Part shown: positions 62,801-64,000 of the stretch, one piece after another
Layout: the number at the start of each line of letters is the position of its first letter
Numbering within the stretch: the stretch's first letter is position 1
DNA from: Liolophura sinensis
Lineage: Eukaryota > Mollusca > Polyplacophora > Chitonida > Chitonidae
NCBI RefSeq assembly: GCF_032854445.1
Contig: NW_027018115.1
Coordinates: 1 to 64,000, forward strand
Length of the DNA stretch: 64,000 nucleotides
Reading direction: 5' to 3'
Made by a program: the position numbers and the translations under genes
The notes under the pieces: model-generated
What the model was told of the DNA's origin: nothing
What the model saw: the letters and a program-made list of their open reading frames with translations, nothing else
The model's database searches: none

Positions 62801-64000
62801 CACCCAGCAATTGTCTTACTTCTAAGTCGAAGACAATCTCAATGTCTTTATCTACGTGTAGAAAAACCACACCATTTTTACATAAAAAACACAAGGTACT
62901 AAATACAGTCTGCTGTAAAAAGTACAACTGATCACTGAACCACATCAATAAGGTTCTAAAAGATGCGGAATTGGCCCAGGCATCGGCAGCTGTTTAAAAA
63001 ATTGCAAATTTCCCTGGTTTCCATGGAGTAAGAGCCGTTGCTAGGCACGTGACTATGACATCAATGATCATTCAATTGTGGCTACAGCCAAAAGTACTAG
63101 TCGGAGAGCAACGCGGTTTGCACCATTCGATTTCTCGTCACAAAATACGTCGGATTAGCCTTTGACCAGCAGCACTGGAACAGTATTTCCACTTTTGCAT
63201 TTGTGCCTGGTCTTTTTGTTAATGGAAATCGGCTACACTGTACTATGTACCATCGCGACTGGTCATTACTATATTCAACTTTTGACTATAAGTTATGTGC
63301 CCTTCTGTAGCCCAGAAGACGTCAAATCTTTGGGCTAAGCCCATTTAACTCATCCAGCATTTGTCTTACTTCTAAGTCCATGACAATCTCAATGTCTTTA
63401 TCTACGTGTAGAAAAACCACACCATTTGTACATAAAAAACACAAAGTACTAGATACAGTCTGCTGTAAAAAGTACAATTGAACACTGACCCACATCAATA
63501 AGGTGCCTAAAGGTGAGGAATTGGGCCAGGCATCGGCAGCTGTTCAAAAAATTGCAAATTTCCCTGGTTTCCATGGAGTAAGAGCCGTTGCTAGGCACGT
63601 GATTTTGTCATCAATGATCATTCAATTGTCGCTACAGCAAAAGTATCGGTCGGAGAGCAACGCGGTTTGCACCATTAGATTTTTCGTCACAAAATACGTC
63701 GGATTAGCCTCCTACCATCAGCACTGGAACAGTTTTTCCACTTTTGCATTTTTGCCAGGTCTTTTTGTTAATTGAAATCGGATACACTGTACTATGTACA
63801 ATTGCGACTGGTCATTACTATATTCAACTTTTAACTATACGTTATGTGCCCTTCGGTAGCCCAGAAGACGTCAAATCTTTGGGCTAAGCCCATTTAACTC
63901 ATCCAGCAATTGTCTTACTTTTAAGTCCACGACAATCTCAATGTCTTTATTTACGTGTAGAAAAACCACACCATTCGTACATAAAAAACACAATGTACTA
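59867..64000 (+). repeat. Five-monomer higher-order repeat, ~2,748 bp, 1.5 copies
   Basis: Monomers start at 60229, 60779, 61328, 61877, 62427, 62977 and 63527. Sequence from about 59,870 to 61,250 recurs from about 62,618 to the window end at an offset of 2,748 bp. Shared markers are GCAACACTAGAACAGG, GTACTAAATACAG, CTTTGACCAGCAGC, GTGCCTAAAGGTGAGG and CCATTAGATTTTTCG. The unit continues past the window edge. Its length equals that of the unrelated five-monomer unit at 26.6-31.9 kb because both are five monomers. Confidence 0.87.

Larger units (their letters stand above)
1..64000 (+). repeat. Satellite DNA array, ~550-bp monomer, 115 complete head-to-tail copies
   Basis: The block CAGGCATCGGCAGCTG and its minor variants recur at 461, 1011, 1561, 2110 and so on to 63527, 116 times. 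Spacing is 548-558 bp in 107 intervals and 523-530 bp in eight. All copies lie in the same orientation and every base belongs to a monomer. Other fixed landmarks in nearly every copy are ATGATCATTCAATTG, TTTATCTACGTGTAGAAA and GTACATAAAAAACACA. Length, tandem purity and higher-order organisation are typical of eukaryotic satellite DNA of centromeres, pericentromeres or heterochromatic blocks; the exact location is inference. The organism and satellite family were not recognised. The array continues beyond both window edges. Confidence 0.98.

Noticed and set aside
1-64000. CRISPR array
   Set aside because: The whole monomer is repeated. There are no short repeats separated by unique spacers.
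1-64000. rDNA intergenic spacer subrepeats
   Set aside because: No 18S, 28S or external spacer sequence is seen, and 64 kb without a rRNA gene is too long for a normal spacer.
1-64000. Transposable element origin or insertion
   Set aside because: No terminal repeats, target-site duplications, reverse transcriptase or transposase fragments were seen. An origin from a mobile element cannot be excluded but has no support in the window.

Overview
The whole 64-kb window is one uninterrupted satellite DNA array. A roughly 550-bp, moderately AT-rich monomer is repeated head-to-tail on the + strand from the first base to the last. Using the conserved CAGGCATCGGCAGCTG block as a ruler, I located 116 register points, giving 115 complete monomers plus partial copies at both edges. 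Of these, 107 are 548-558 bp and eight are a 523-530-bp deletion subtype. No monomer is inverted, no unique sequence intervenes, and I see no transposon, RNA gene, CRISPR array or credible protein gene. The open frames present are 60-156 codons, occur in several overlapping frames of the same repeat, and cannot continue from copy to copy because 550 is not a multiple of three. This is eukaryotic chromosome sequence of the centromeric, pericentromeric or heterochromatic-block kind. I cannot name the species or prove the chromosomal location from sequence alone.

Layout. 1-5.4 kb: diverged mixed monomers. 5.4-13.7 kb: a family of higher-order repeats (HORs) built from subtypes called here B, X, C and A. 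The unit changes left to right from BXCA (2,201 bp) to BXCCA (2,750 bp) to two copies of (B/X)CA (1,649 bp). 13.7-20.3 kb: mixed 3-mer and 4-mer periodicities. 20.3-22.5 kb: a 1,101-bp dimer. 22.5-26.6 kb: mixed. 26.6-31.9 kb: a 5-mer HOR of about 2,748 bp. 31.8-41.2 kb: dimeric register of about 1,100 bp. 41.7-42.8 kb: a patch with many one-base insertions. 42.8-64 kb: a mosaic of recently shuffled multi-monomer blocks, including the 23-bp-deletion subtype, a dimer at 47.1-49.35 kb, a segment copied about 8.18 kb away (49.35-51.8 kb and 57.5-59.85 kb), and a second 5-mer HOR at 59.87-64 kb.

The elements do not form a pathway. The biological content is the array's recombination history: unequal exchange in register, hybrid monomers whose crossover points can be bracketed to tens of bases, spread of a deletion subtype confined to the right third, and a set of short dyad symmetries in the monomer. 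Part of the small-indel variation in the right half is homopolymer-length change, which may be assembly error rather than biology.
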